This document shows positions 1 to 9,275 of a stretch of DNA of 64,000 bases, piece by piece. Every line of letters begins with the position of its first letter. Position 1 is the first letter of the stretch. The stretch lies in assembly GCA_039636865.1 (NCBI GenBank), contig CP144172.1, positions 1,736,001 to 1,800,000 on the forward strand. The letters are read 5' to 3'. Source of the DNA: Dermatophilaceae bacterium Sec6.4. Its GTDB lineage: Bacteria > Actinomycetota > Actinomycetes > Actinomycetales > Dermatophilaceae. The position numbers were made by a program, and so were the translations under genes. The notes beneath the pieces are model-generated. The model was not told the DNA's origin, did no database searches, and was given only the letters and a program-made list of their open reading frames with translations.

Positions 1-385
1 AGAGCCGACCAACGCCCTCCACGTAGGTGATGTCCTGCCCACCGACCAGCCCCTGCAGGCCCTTGTAGAGCCGGGCGATCACGGCGTCCTTGTACGCGTG
101 TACACCAGGCATGTCGATTGCCTCGAAGGTCGCACGGACCCCGAATTTCTCACTCTCACGGGCCGCGTCGGCCACCTCGGCCGCGTGCAGCATCGCCTTG
201 GTGGGGATACAACCCTGATGCAGGCAGGTTCCGCCCAATTTGCCCTGCTCGACCAGCGCCACCTTCAGCCCGAGCTCGGACGCGCGCAATGCACATGCAT
301 ATCCACCGCTGCCGCCCCCCAGGACGACGATGTCGAACGTGTCGTCATGATCCGTCTGCTTTTTCTGTGTTCCGGGCACTGTCAT
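1..385 (-). CDS. lpdA: Dihydrolipoyl dehydrogenase, N-terminal part (gene runs off the window)
   Basis: E3 flavoprotein that reoxidises dihydrolipoamide for the 2-oxoacid dehydrogenase complexes and the glycine cleavage system. Reading the minus strand from the ATG at 385 gives about 128 residues: an FAD-binding Rossmann start (DIVVLGGGSGGYACALRA, about residues 18-35), then the redox-active disulfide motif GGTCLHQGCIPTK at about residues 51-63. A good ribosome site (GAAGGAG) lies about 10 bases before the ATG. The C-terminal three quarters, with the NAD-binding and dimer domains, lie outside the window. The neighbours pepA and gcvT fit: GcvT needs an L-protein, which this gene could supply. 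Confidence 0.93.
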   Translation of the reverse strand, partial: MTVPGTQKKQTDHDDTFDIVVLGGGSGGYACALRASELGLKVALVEQGKLGGTCLHQGCIPTKAMLHAAEVADAARESEKFGVRATFEAIDMPGVHAYKDAVIARLYKGLQGLVGGQDITYVEGVGRL

Positions 386-438
386 TGAAATCTTCGCTCC
401 TTCGGCGCATGTTGGTTCAGGTCTGATACCGAGGCGGA

Positions 439-1932
439 TCAGCTGCGTCCTTCGGCCACCGTCACCAGCGTGCGTACTGCGTACCCGGTTCCTCCGTACG
501 GGGTGTATCCGTGAGCCTTCTCGTTGTACGCCGGACCGGCAATGTCCAGGTGCGCCCAGTTCAGCGGGTCCCCGTTCTTGTCGTTTCCGACGAACTCGCG
601 CAGGAAGAGGGCGGCGGTGATCAGTCCGCCGGTCTTCCCGCCGGTGTGCTTGACGTCGGCGATCTCGGAGTTCATCGCCGGACGCAGGTCTTCCAACAGC
701 GGCATCGGCCACAACGCCTCACCGGCGTGGGCAGCAGCAGCGAGGATCTCCACGCGCACCGCGTCGTTGTTGCTGACCACGGCAGCGGTGCGTTCGCCCA
801 GCGCGACGACGGCCGCACCGGTGAGAGTCGCGACATCGACCGTCAGGTCCGGGTACAACCTCGAAGCCAGGCTCAGACCATCCGCCATCACCAGCCGACC
901 TTCGGCATCGGTGTTGATGATCTCCACCGTCTTGCCGTTCGGCATCCGCACCACGTCACCAGGTCGCTGGGCGTCCGCGCCCGTCATGTTCTCGGCAAGG
1001 CAGAGGTAGCCCGTGACCGCAATCGGAAGTTTCAAGGCGGCGATGGCCTCGATCGTCGCCGCCACCGCGGCGGCTCCACCCATGTCGCACTTCATGGTGC
1101 GCATCCCGTCGGCAGGTTTGATGCACAGACCACCGGAGTCGAACGTGATTCCCTTGCCGACCAGCGCGAGATGACTTTTCGCCCCCCGCGGGGTGTAGCT
1201 CAGCGTGACCAATGCGGGACCGCGTGCCGACCCGCGACCTACCCCTATCAGCCCGCCGCAGCCATCCTTTTCGAGCCGGGCACCCCGGGCGACCTCCACC
1301 GAGACTTTCGATCCCGAGAAGCGGTTCTCGACGGCTTCGGCGAACGAGTCGGGGTAGAGGTCCAACGGCGGCATGTTGACCAGGTCGCGCGCCCAGTGCT
1401 GGGCGCCCGCGAGGATCTGCGCGCGGGCCAGGACGGACTTCGCCTCTTTCGCAGGAACACCGCCGTTGTGGATGCTGAGCACCTGGATGGCGACCTTCGC
1501 GTCCGAGTTCTTGTAGGTTGTGTAGGCGTAGGCGCCGAACAACCCACCCTCGGTGGCCGCGGCCAGCAACTCGACGGTGTCTGTGGGTAGAGCGAGGTAG
1601 GCGCTCTTGCGTCCGTGCAGCGAGCGGGTGGCCGCACCGGCCGCTTCACGGACGGTCTCCGCGTCCAGAGCGACAGGATCCGCCGTCAGGCCGCAACCGG
1701 TCGCCACGACCATCGACGAAATGCCCGCCACCCGTGCGAAGCGCACGACCTCGTCCTGGGCTCCGGTGGCCTGGACCGCCGAGAGCGTGGTGTCCAGCGC
1801 ATCCCAGCTCTCCTGGCTGAGCGCGCTCGTGCGCACGGTGATTGCGCCGCCGGTGCCTTTACGGGTCAGGACAACCGTTACTTCAGTGTCGTCCGGGGCA
1901 TTGACGCTGGTCAGGGAAGCGGTCGTGGTCAC
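439..1932 (-). CDS. pepA: Leucyl aminopeptidase (M17 family)
   Basis: Cytosolic hexameric M17 aminopeptidase that removes N-terminal residues from peptides using two divalent metal ions. The 497-residue length is normal for the family. The metal and catalytic segments are present: KGITFDSGG near residue 257, MKCDMGG near 280 and the signature NTDAEGRL near 339. The first 170 residues match the variable N-terminal macro-like domain. The ATG at 1932 faces gcvT, whose ATG is at 2013, so the two genes share an 80-bp divergent promoter region. In Mycobacterium the orthologue (pepB) also lies beside gcvT. Family assignment is secure; substrate preference cannot be read from sequence. Confidence 0.95.
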   Translation of the reverse strand: MTTTASLTSVNAPDDTEVTVVLTRKGTGGAITVRTSALSQESWDALDTTLSAVQATGAQDEVVRFARVAGISSMVVATGCGLTADPVALDAETVREAAGAATRSLHGRKSAYLALPTDTVELLAAATEGGLFGAYAYTTYKNSDAKVAIQVLSIHNGGVPAKEAKSVLARAQILAGAQHWARDLVNMPPLDLYPDSFAEAVENRFSGSKVSVEVARGARLEKDGCGGLIGVGRGSARGPALVTLSYTPRGAKSHLALVGKGITFDSGGLCIKPADGMRTMKCDMGGAAAVAATIEAIAALKLPIAVTGYLCLAENMTGADAQRPGDVVRMPNGKTVEIINTDAEGRLVMADGLSLASRLYPDLTVDVATLTGAAVVALGERTAAVVSNNDAVRVEILAAAAHAGEALWPMPLLEDLRPAMNSEIADVKHTGGKTGGLITAALFLREFVGNDKNGDPLNWAHLDIAGPAYNEKAHGYTPYGGTGYAVRTLVTVAEGRS

Positions 1933-2012
1933 GGGTGCTCGTCCTCTCGATGGGGTTCGGCAGGGTAATGCCTCTGACGACTGTAGCCACGGCGCCCGGT
2001 TAACGTTGAGTC

Positions 2013-3161
2013 ATGACTCCCTCGGGCACCGACACGACGTCCTCAACCGCCTCCGCCCCTGCGGCCAAGTTCTCTCCCCTGGATGAGCGTCATCGCGCGC
2101 TCGGTGCCAAGATGGCCGATTTCGGTGGCTGGGAAATGCCGATCGAGTACGCCGGCGGCGGTGTTCTGCGCGAGCACGAGGCGGTACGCGAACGCGTGGG
2201 GATCTTCGACGTGAGCCACCTGGGCAAGGCGTCCGTCCGAGGGCCGGGCGCTGCCGACTTCGTCAATCGTTGTTTTACCAACGATCTTCGTAAGATCGCG
2301 CCGCCGAAGGCGCAGTACACGATGTGCTGCGACGAGGCGACCGGCGGAGTGATCGACGACCTGATCCAGTACTTCACCAGCGAAGATGAGATCTTCCTGG
2401 TGCCCAATGCCGCCAATACGGCCGAGGTCGTCCGACGGTTGCAGGCCGCCGCGCCTTCCGGTGTCGAGGTCGTCAACCAGCACGACGACTTCGGAATCAT
2501 TGCGGTGCAGGGTCCCTGCAGTGCGCAGGTGCTGACCTCGCTGGGACTGCCGACCGACCTGGCGTACATGTCCTTCACCGATGCGCGGACGAGCTGGCAG
2601 GGTCGTGACATCACCGTTCTGAGGTCCGGCTACACCGGCGAATCAGGGTTTGAGTTGGTGACGCACTGGAGCGACACGGCCCTGCTGTGGGACGCGTTGA
2701 TCGCTGCCATGGTGCCCTTCGAGGGTCTGCCCTGCGGACTGGGCGCTCGCGACACGCTACGTACGGAGATGGGTTACCCCCTGCATGGAAATGATCTCTC
2801 GATGACGATCACTCCCAACATGGCACGCGCGGGATGGGCTGTGGGGTGGGCCAAGGAATCGTTCTGGGGCAAGGACGTGCTGACCGCTCAGCGTGCCGAG
2901 AAATCATGTCGGCTCGCCGGGGCGCTGCGCGCAACGGGCCGCGGGATACCCCGGGCCCACTGTGCGGTCACCCGCGGGGACGGCACCGTCGTGGGTGAGG
3001 TCACCTCCGGCACTATGTCACCAACCCTGAAGGAGGGGATTGCGCTGGCGCTGCTGGACCGGGGAATTGCGGTCGGGGACCAGCTCTTCGTGGACGTCCG
3101 TGGTCGCTCGCTTCCCGTGACCGTCGTCAAAGCGCCATTCGTGCAGGTGCAGCCGACCTGA
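2013..3161 (+). CDS. gcvT: Aminomethyltransferase, glycine cleavage system T protein
   Basis: Tetrahydrofolate-dependent T protein: takes the aminomethyl group from lipoyl-H protein, releases ammonia and makes 5,10-methylene-THF. The protein has 382 residues. After an about 18-residue unstructured, Ser/Thr/Ala-rich lead comes the typical opening ([21 protein letters not shown]), the folate-binding domain with [12 protein letters not shown] near residue 205, and a C-terminal barrel domain ([20 protein letters not shown]). No gcvH or gcvP is in the window, so the rest of the system is encoded elsewhere. The gene stands alone and converges on the CobU-like gene, with a 38-bp gap between the two stops. 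Confidence 0.95.
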   Translation: MTPSGTDTTSSTASAPAAKFSPLDERHRALGAKMADFGGWEMPIEYAGGGVLREHEAVRERVGIFDVSHLGKASVRGPGAADFVNRCFTNDLRKIAPPKAQYTMCCDEATGGVIDDLIQYFTSEDEIFLVPNAANTAEVVRRLQAAAPSGVEVVNQHDDFGIIAVQGPCSAQVLTSLGLPTDLAYMSFTDARTSWQGRDITVLRSGYTGESGFELVTHWSDTALLWDALIAAMVPFEGLPCGLGARDTLRTEMGYPLHGNDLSMTITPNMARAGWAVGWAKESFWGKDVLTAQRAEKSCRLAGALRATGRGIPRAHCAVTRGDGTVVGEVTSGTMSPTLKEGIALALLDRGIAVGDQLFVDVRGRSLPVTVVKAPFVQVQPT

Positions 3162-3199
3162 CCTCGGTCCGAGCCGCGGATGCCGCGGGAATCTGCGAC

Positions 3200-3718
3200 T
3201 CAGTTCGGGGCGGGCGCCACCAACGTGGCCTGGGAAAGATCTACCACTCGACCCGAGAGCACCAGATGAGTGCGCGTGCTGGCTCCGGATACAACCGCGT
3301 TCAGCTCCTCCAGCACATCTCGCAACCTGAGTGCACGATCGTCCTCGGGTGCAGCTCCAAAGCTGACCTCGCGGCTCAACGCAACGCTGTCATAGGGGGC
3401 GTTGGCCCAGATGGCGCAGAATTCGGCGATTTCCTCCCGGACAGCCAGGGCCCCCGGCCCATCGCCGGACCATGCGTCGTGCTTGTCCAGCAGGGCGATG
3501 GCCCACGTCTCCAGCGAGTCGACAAGGACCGATGAACGGCCGCGCAGGATGGTGCGTGTCAGATCGACTGTCTGCACCCGCTGCCATCCATTGGGATCGC
3601 CGGTCACAGGTAGGTCCTGCGGAACTATTACGGTGACTGCTGTTTGTGCAGGCAGCAGGGATACGGCATGTCTGCGTGCGCTCAGCGGGGTGCCCCCCAG
3701 AACCAACGTCGTGCTCAT
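3200..3718 (-). CDS. CobU-like protein lacking the nucleotide-binding residues
   Basis: The 172-residue protein aligns by eye with CobU (adenosylcobinamide kinase / adenosylcobinamide-phosphate guanylyltransferase): an opening strand LVLGGTPLSARRHAVSLL where CobU has GGARSGKSxxAE, a VDSLETWAIALL segment where CobU has vDCLTxWLsNLL, and SREVSFGAAPEDDRALRLRD where CobU has SNEVGxGIVPxxxxxRxFRD. The P-loop Gly-Lys-Ser is missing and the SNE/GxGIVP motif is altered. Loss of both the ATP-binding Lys and the downstream guanylylation His region suggests no CobU activity. It may be a pseudoenzyme with a scaffolding or regulatory role. Start ATG at 3718. No other cobalamin gene is near. Confidence 0.7.
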   Translation of the reverse strand: MSTTLVLGGTPLSARRHAVSLLPAQTAVTVIVPQDLPVTGDPNGWQRVQTVDLTRTILRGRSSVLVDSLETWAIALLDKHDAWSGDGPGALAVREEIAEFCAIWANAPYDSVALSREVSFGAAPEDDRALRLRDVLEELNAVVSGASTRTHLVLSGRVVDLSQATLVAPAPN

Positions 3719-3828
3719 GGGCCCAGGGTAGGGGGTTCGGCTACCCCCGTCGTCACCGCGGCTGGCGCGTTACAACGCCAACCCCACTGGCGCTGCGGCA
3801 GACGCGGCCCACCCATAGGCTCGGGGTC

Positions 3829-4044
3829 ATGAGCGACGAATGGACCTGGACCTACGCAGATCGCGATGGTGCCCCAGTCAGCGGCACTGTCACAGTGGAT
3901 GCAGCTTTCCCGACCCAGAGTGATGCCGAGTCATGGCTGGGTCAGGAATGGCAGGAACTAGCAGCTGCAGGCGTTGCCACTGTGAGTCTGCTGGAGAACG
4001 GCGAGCCGGTCTACGGCCCGATGGGTCTTTCTGCAGAGCTCTGA
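3829..4044 (+). CDS. Small acidic protein of unknown function (71 aa)
   Basis: Not recognised. A short acidic protein opening MSDEWTWTYADRDG; it has a central segment rich in Glu, Trp and Gln (WLGQEWQELAAAG) and a VSLLENGEPVYGPMGL end, reminiscent of small actinobacterial proteins that carry a beta-hairpin tail. The ATG at 3829 is preferred over the longer upstream reading because codon use becomes typical there and the upstream part overlaps the divergent promoter region of the CobU-like gene. It stops 22 bases before the convergent DUF3043 gene ends. No membrane segment or signal peptide. Confidence 0.7.
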   Translation: MSDEWTWTYADRDGAPVSGTVTVDAAFPTQSDAESWLGQEWQELAAAGVATVSLLENGEPVYGPMGLSAEL

Positions 4045-4066
4045 ACGCACCCCGAACGACTGACCG

Positions 4067-4687
4067 CTACCTGCTGCTGGCGGTCCGGTCTGGTGCCGGG
4101 AGATCCTCGAATGCCATCCCGCGCGGCACCTGAGGCTTGGGCATCCGGGTGAACCGCATCTGGAATGCCCGCATGCCTGCATACAGCCACGACCAGCGCG
4201 GCGGCTGCTGCCCGGTGAGTGCGACGAGTCGCTTCTTGCATCGGCGCCACATGAAGGAGGCATCGATCACTCCGGCAAGGGCGATCAGCCACACGATGAA
4301 GAGCCCGCTGGCCTTCAGGACGCTCGGCAGCGCCACCGAGACGAGCAGCATGACCAACATCAGGGGCAGCATGATCTCGCCCACCCGTACGCGCGCGTCG
4401 ACGTAATTGCGGATGTAGCGCTTGGCCGGACCGCGGTCGCGGGGGAGCATCGCGCTCTCCTCGCCGCGGGCCATCGCGTCACGTTGAGCCATCCGTGCCT
4501 TGCGCTGGCCATCGCGTGACGTCGACTTGGCCGCTTTGCGGTCGGCAGGCACCAGCGGCTTGCGTCGGGCGGCCTGCTGGTCACGGCGTTTGGGGGTCGG
4601 GCGCCCTTTTCGTCCGTCTGCTGACGGCTCGACGAGCGCCTCCGCCTCGGTGGACGTTGCGGTGGGTGACTTACTGCGACCTAACAC
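4067..4687 (-). CDS. DUF3043 membrane protein (Rv2206-like)
   Basis: About 206 residues. The N-terminal half is a highly charged Lys/Arg-rich stretch (GRPTPKRRDQQAARRKPL) followed by the family block RDRGPAKRYIRNYVDARVR. Two hydrophobic helices follow (IMLPLMLVMLLVSVAL and GLFIVWLIALAGVIDASF), then a basic cytoplasmic tail. This matches the actinobacterial DUF3043 family, function unknown. I chose the GTG at 4687 because the sequence beyond it reads into the promoter of the divergent dipeptidase gene, only 38 bases away. In Mycobacterium the orthologue Rv2206 also sits between gcvT and the Rv2205c/Rv2204c genes. Confidence 0.85.
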   Translation of the reverse strand: MLGRSKSPTATSTEAEALVEPSADGRKGRPTPKRRDQQAARRKPLVPADRKAAKSTSRDGQRKARMAQRDAMARGEESAMLPRDRGPAKRYIRNYVDARVRVGEIMLPLMLVMLLVSVALPSVLKASGLFIVWLIALAGVIDASFMWRRCKKRLVALTGQQPPRWSWLYAGMRAFQMRFTRMPKPQVPRGMAFEDLPAPDRTASSR

Positions 4688-4725
4688 AACACCAGAGTCT
4701 ACGGGGACGCCGGTACCGTAGCCGG

Positions 4726-6105
4726 GTGAGTGACACGAATTCGGAAACCACCCAGCGCGCCGACGCGTCGACACAGGAGTTGAGGGCTCGGATCAGTGCC
4801 CTGATGCCCGGTGTTCGTCGCGACCTGGAAGCACTGACCGCCATCCCCAGCGTCTCGCTGGACTCTTTCGATCAGACGCATGTCGACCGCAGCGCACACG
4901 CGGTGGCGGATCTGCTGAGGGCAGAGGGCCTGCAGGTCGAGATCGTGCGAGAGGGTGGACGCCCTGCGGTGATTGCCACCCTCCCGGCACCCCCCGGCGC
5001 TCCGACCGTGTTGTTGTACGCCCACCACGATGTCCAACCGCCCGGCGACGAAAAGGACTGGATCAGTCCGCCGTTCGAACCGGTCGAGAGGGACGGTCGG
5101 CTCTACGGCCGCGGTGCTGCCGACGACAAGGCGGGGGTGATGGCCCATATTGCCGCTATCCGGGCGCACAGCGGGCGCCCGCCGGTCGGGGTCACGGTCT
5201 TCGTCGAAGGAGAGGAGGAGGTCGGTTCCGACTCGTTGGCGACCATCCTGGAACGGCATGGTGACCGGTTACGCGCGGACGCGATCGTGCTCGCAGACTC
5301 CACGAACTGGGAGATCGGCACGCCGGCTCTCACGACGACGCTGCGCGGCATGATCCGGGTCGTGGTGACGGTCGCAACCTTGGATCACAGCGTCCATTCC
5401 GGTATGTACGGCGGGCCGGTTCCCGATGCCATCACCGCGCTGATCGCCTTACTCGCTTCGCTGCACGATGCGGCGGGCGAGGTTGCCGTGGCGGGTCTAC
5501 GACGCGGCGAAGCCGCCGATCTGGACTACGACGAAGCGCGACTCCGGCAGGAATCCGGGCTGTTGGACGGCGTGCAGATCATCGGCTCGGGACCGTTGTT
5601 GTCAGCCCTGTGGACGAAGCCGGCGATCACGACGATCGGTATCGACGCCCCGTCGGTGGACACGGCCTCCAACACGTTGGCGGCCACTGCCCGCGCCAAG
5701 GTGTCGATGCGGATCGCACCGGACGAAGATCCACGACATGCCTATGAGCTGCTACAGGATCACCTGCGCCAGCACACTCCGTGGGGAGCTCGGGTCGAGG
5801 TAAGCCTCGATGACGAGGGCGCCGGGTTCGTCGCACCGTCACACGGCCCGATCCAGGACGCAGCACGGTCGGCCTTCAGAGACGCGTGGGATGGCGCGGA
5901 GCCCGTCGATATCGGGGTCGGCGGGTCGATACCGTTCGTTGCCGCCTTCGCGGAGCGATTCCCCGAAGCCGCGATCCTGGTGACCGGGGTGGAGGACCCG
6001 GACACCCGGGCGCACGGTGCGAACGAGAGTCTGCACCTGGGCGAGTTCGAGCGGGTCTGCCGAGCCGAGGCCCTCCTGCTGCAGCGACTGGCAGAGGTGA
6101 AGTGA
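4726..6105 (+). CDS. M20-family dipeptidase/metallopeptidase
   Basis: A 459-residue cytosolic zinc peptidase of the M20 (ArgE/DapE/CNDP) family, probably cleaving dipeptides or acyl-amino acids. Visible: the metal ligand motif LLYAHHDVQPPGD (His and Asp) near residue 100, GRGAADDKAG near 125, and the catalytic Glu pair FVEGEEEVGS near 163. The dimerisation (lid) domain follows, and a late metal His is likely in THGANESLHLGEF-type sequence near the end (RAHGANESLHL). GTG start at 4726 (VSDTNSE). Its stop overlaps the ATG of the next gene by one base, so the two are translationally coupled. Substrate unknown. Confidence 0.9.
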   Translation: MSDTNSETTQRADASTQELRARISALMPGVRRDLEALTAIPSVSLDSFDQTHVDRSAHAVADLLRAEGLQVEIVREGGRPAVIATLPAPPGAPTVLLYAHHDVQPPGDEKDWISPPFEPVERDGRLYGRGAADDKAGVMAHIAAIRAHSGRPPVGVTVFVEGEEEVGSDSLATILERHGDRLRADAIVLADSTNWEIGTPALTTTLRGMIRVVVTVATLDHSVHSGMYGGPVPDAITALIALLASLHDAAGEVAVAGLRRGEAADLDYDEARLRQESGLLDGVQIIGSGPLLSALWTKPAITTIGIDAPSVDTASNTLAATARAKVSMRIAPDEDPRHAYELLQDHLRQHTPWGARVEVSLDDEGAGFVAPSHGPIQDAARSAFRDAWDGAEPVDIGVGGSIPFVAAFAERFPEAAILVTGVEDPDTRAHGANESLHLGEFERVCRAEALLLQRLAEVK

Positions 6106-7139
6106 TGGCCGGCTACCTGGAGCCCTCCTTCGAGCGCGATACGAACTACATCAGTGATCGGATCACGGCCGACCCCGGTGCACAATGGCCGGTGCAGGCC
6201 GGTCGGTATCGACTGGTCGTCAGTCGGGCGTGCCCGTGGGCGAGTCGGTTGACCACCGTGCGTCGCCTGCTCGGCCTGGAGGACGTGATCTCGCTCGGGA
6301 TCTGTGGACCGACGCATGACACGGACAGCTGGACCTTCGATCTGGACCCAGGAGGTCTGGATCCGGTGCTGCGGATACCCCGGCTGAAAGACGCCTTCGA
6401 GAACCGGGTGCCCGGATATCCGCGGGGGATCACCGTCCCGGCTCTCGTCGAGGAGTCGTCGCGTGCGGTTGTGACGAACGACTTCGCCCAGATGGATATC
6501 GACCTGATCCAGCAGTGGAAGTCATTGCACCGCGTCGGCGCCCCCGATCTCTACCCGGAGGCGCAGCGCTCGGAGATGGATGTGGTCATGCGCCGCGTCT
6601 ACACGGAAGTGAACAACGGCGTCTACAGGTGTGGCTTCGCCAGCGAACAGACGGCGTACGAAGACGCGTACGACCGTCTCTTTGCCGCCCTGGACTGGCT
6701 GGAGGACCGGCTTACCGACCAGCGGTACCTCATGGGAGGTCAGATCACGCTGGCCGATATCCGACTGTTCATGACGCTGGTCCGTTTCGATCCGGTCTAT
6801 CACGGTCATTTCAAGTGCAACCGCAATCTCCTTGCGCAGCTGCCGGCCCTCTACGGATACCTACGGGATCTGTTCCAGACACCCGGCTTCGGTGACACGG
6901 TCGACTTCGAGCACATCAAGGCCCACTACTACGTCGTGCACTCCGACATCAACCCCACGGGGATCATCCCGAAGGGGCCGGATCTGTCCGGGCTGATGAG
7001 CGAGCACGGCAGGGAGGCGCTGGGCGGCAGCCCGTTCGGCAGGGGAACGGCACCGGGCGCGATCGCCGAGGTCGAGCGGGTCGACCCTGCACACAATCGG
7101 GCAATCGGCGCCGACGGACAGTTGCGTCATCGGTCGTAG
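6105..7139 (+). CDS. Xi-class glutathione S-transferase-like protein (quinone reductase family)
   Basis: Belongs to the YqjG/ECM4 group (S-glutathionyl-hydroquinone reductases). The active-site Cys lies in SRACPWASR near residue 44, matching the family CPWAxR motif. The all-helical C-terminal domain carries LMGGQITLADIRLFMTLVRFDPVYHGHFKCN, a hallmark of the class. Length 344 is about normal; the last 45 residues are low-complexity. Actinobacteria generally make mycothiol rather than glutathione, so mycothiol is the more likely thiol partner (inference). The ATG at 6105 shares its A with the stop of the dipeptidase gene (TGATG), implying coupled expression. Confidence 0.88.
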   Translation: MAGYLEPSFERDTNYISDRITADPGAQWPVQAGRYRLVVSRACPWASRLTTVRRLLGLEDVISLGICGPTHDTDSWTFDLDPGGLDPVLRIPRLKDAFENRVPGYPRGITVPALVEESSRAVVTNDFAQMDIDLIQQWKSLHRVGAPDLYPEAQRSEMDVVMRRVYTEVNNGVYRCGFASEQTAYEDAYDRLFAALDWLEDRLTDQRYLMGGQITLADIRLFMTLVRFDPVYHGHFKCNRNLLAQLPALYGYLRDLFQTPGFGDTVDFEHIKAHYYVVHSDINPTGIIPKGPDLSGLMSEHGREALGGSPFGRGTAPGAIAEVERVDPAHNRAIGADGQLRHRS

Positions 7140-7175
7140 GGTCTTGGCGCGTCAACCGGTGAACGCAGTCACCTG

Positions 7176-7892
7176 ATGGGTGGCGAATGGGACCGCCTGA
7201 CGGTCGCCGCGCCGCACGCGTCGATCGCTGTCGTCGTTGCCTCGGCAGTGCTGGCGCTCGCCCTGGTCGGATGGCCGCGCGCGTGGCGCTTCGCGCGAGT
7301 GGGCATCACGCTGGCGCACGAGGGCTCCCACGCGCTGGCGGCCCTGGTCTGCGGTCGTTCGCTGCATGGAATGCGGATCCACCGCGACACGTCCGGCGTC
7401 ACGGCCTCGCGGGGCCCGGCGCGTGGTCTCGGTGCGGTCCTCACCTTCGGTGCGGGCTATCCCGGCCCTGCCGTGCTGGGTGTTCTGGGTGCCTGGCTGC
7501 TGCGCGGGGGATACCCGGGTCTGTTGCTACTGGCGGTCCTGGTCGTATTGGTCGGGATGATCTTGCAGATCCGCAACTGGTTCGGTCTGCTCGCGGTCGC
7601 AGCCTGCGGCGGGCCCGTTGCTGCGATCCTCTGGTGGTGCCCCCCGAGCGTGCACATGGCGGTCGCGTTGGTCATGGTGTGGCTCCTGCTGTTCGGCGGA
7701 CTCCGTACGGTGGTGGATCTGCAGCACGACCGATCAGCCGGCGGGAGCGCCGGCGGCGGTCAGCTGTCGGATGCTGACCAGCTCGCCAGGCTCACACCAT
7801 TTCCGGCGCTCCTGTGGGTCACCGTGTTCGCGTTGATCAGCGTGGCGGCCGTCCTTCTCGGGGGCGCACTGCTCTGGGGCGAACTGCGTTGA
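7176..7892 (+). CDS. M50-like membrane metalloprotease
   Basis: 238-residue integral membrane protein with about six hydrophobic segments. The zinc motif LAHEGSHALAAL (HEXXH) lies near residue 48 in a membrane helix, as in site-2/M50 proteases. The usual second motif is weaker: GPARGLGAVLTFGAGYPGPAVLG resembles the family region after the catalytic helix, but I see no clear NPDG-type motif, so this is the M50B-like minimal group. An acidic, Gly-rich loop precedes the last helix. No PDZ domain. It ends with a TTGA that may couple it to the next gene. Possible role in membrane-protein turnover; no substrate can be inferred. Confidence 0.78.
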   Translation: MGGEWDRLTVAAPHASIAVVVASAVLALALVGWPRAWRFARVGITLAHEGSHALAALVCGRSLHGMRIHRDTSGVTASRGPARGLGAVLTFGAGYPGPAVLGVLGAWLLRGGYPGLLLLAVLVVLVGMILQIRNWFGLLAVAACGGPVAAILWWCPPSVHMAVALVMVWLLLFGGLRTVVDLQHDRSAGGSAGGGQLSDADQLARLTPFPALLWVTVFALISVAAVLLGGALLWGELR

Positions 7893-7924
7893 GTGGCCGG
7901 CCCGGGCGAGCGACGGGGGAGACT

Positions 7925-9040
7925 GTGCAGGTGTCTGTACTCGTGGTCTGCGACGCTGTCGACTCGGCCAACCCTGATGAGGTCGCCGAGGGCATCCGAC
8001 TCGGCTGGCTCGCGAATGAGAGCGGTAGCTCGACGGCTCTGCAAGTTCGTGCTCTGGGCCTGTCCCGCGGGGGCAGAGGGTTCTGCGCCGCGGCTGCCCG
8101 GCTGGCGGGTGCCTGCACAGAACCAGTTGCATTGGCCGAGGTCCTCGCGACCGTCGTGCTGCTGCCCGACGGCACCGCGATTCTGGAGGCGGCACAGGTC
8201 ACTTCCGGCAGGTCCTCCCATCCACTCGGTCTGCTCATGCAATGGACCGTCGCACGGCCGGAGGTGGGCACCCTGATCGTGGGAGTCGGCGACCTGACCT
8301 GTCTGGACGGTGGCCTGGGAATGCTGCAGGCTCTTGCTGGCCGGGCCGACGACCCGAACGAGAGCGACCTGGGATGGGTTGCCGATGTGCGGCAGCAGTG
8401 GCTCGGCCGTCAGATCATCGCGGCAACTGCAGAATCACTGCCGTTGTTGGGTTTTCACGGTGCGGCCTCCTACGCCCGGGAAAGCCTCGGCCTCGACGGC
8501 GCACAATCGCAGGCGTTCGAGAACCGGCTCGGTCAGTACGTCGACCATCTGCGTCGCGTCCTGCCATCGCATCGCGACCTTCTGACAGGTAAGGAACGTC
8601 GGTTGGATCGGGAATCCGGCGCAGGTGCGGGGGGCGGTGTCGGGTACGCGCTTGCGGTCCTGGGCGCGCAGCTACGGCCGGGTCCGCAGCTGTTCTGCGA
8701 ACTCGCCGACGTCGACCACGCGATCGCGCAGAGCGAGCTGGTGGTGATGGGCGCTGACGTCTTCGACTGGAAATCGTTGCAGGACACCGTGATTTCCGAG
8801 GTCGGCGCGCGCGCTGCGCGTAGCGGAAAGCCGGTGGTGGTGTTGTCGTACGAAGCGCACATCGGGCGAAGGGAGTCCGCTGCGCTGGGGGTGAGCGGGG
8901 TGTACTCGGTGGTCCCAGCCGGGCGGATGGCTTCGAATGTGTCCACCGGCGCAGCATCGGAGCCGGTGGACGGCTGGCAGAGATCCCGCGACCTGGCCAT
9001 GTTGGCGACCCGGGTGGCGAGGACCTGGACTCCATCCTGA
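7925..9040 (+). CDS. Glycerate kinase-family protein, divergent (Rv2205c-like)
   Basis: About 371 residues matching the type I glycerate 2-kinase fold. The conserved Gly-rich block GAGAGGGVGYALAVLGAQLRPG sits about 230 residues in. In true GlxK enzymes it is followed by aDLVITGEGrlDaQTl.GK; here the text is SELVVMGADVFDWKSLQD, which loses the Glu-Gly-Arg and GK residues tied to catalysis. Either specificity has changed or activity is lost. The GTG at 7925 follows GGGGGAG; a TTG at 7889, overlapping the M50 stop, is an alternative start. In Mycobacterium Rv2205c likewise neighbours the Fe-S carrier gene. Function uncertain. Confidence 0.75.
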   Translation: MQVSVLVVCDAVDSANPDEVAEGIRLGWLANESGSSTALQVRALGLSRGGRGFCAAAARLAGACTEPVALAEVLATVVLLPDGTAILEAAQVTSGRSSHPLGLLMQWTVARPEVGTLIVGVGDLTCLDGGLGMLQALAGRADDPNESDLGWVADVRQQWLGRQIIAATAESLPLLGFHGAASYARESLGLDGAQSQAFENRLGQYVDHLRRVLPSHRDLLTGKERRLDRESGAGAGGGVGYALAVLGAQLRPGPQLFCELADVDHAIAQSELVVMGADVFDWKSLQDTVISEVGARAARSGKPVVVLSYEAHIGRRESAALGVSGVYSVVPAGRMASNVSTGAASEPVDGWQRSRDLAMLATRVARTWTPS

Positions 9041-9275
9041 CCGCGGGTCCAGGCCGGGGTGCATGCCCCTCACCGAGCACCGGGGGACCGGCCCGGTGGC
9101 GCATGCGCTGGAGGAGAAGGAGCGGACGCCGTACCCTGGTCAGTGGACACACCCATCCAGACGGGGCGGCAACCCGGCGGGACGGGAACAACCCGCAGGC
9201 AGCCGTAGTTGTCTTCGGTGAACCTCGATCGTGGCGATACGGACACGGTCACCCAGCAAGTTCAGTGGAGGATCC

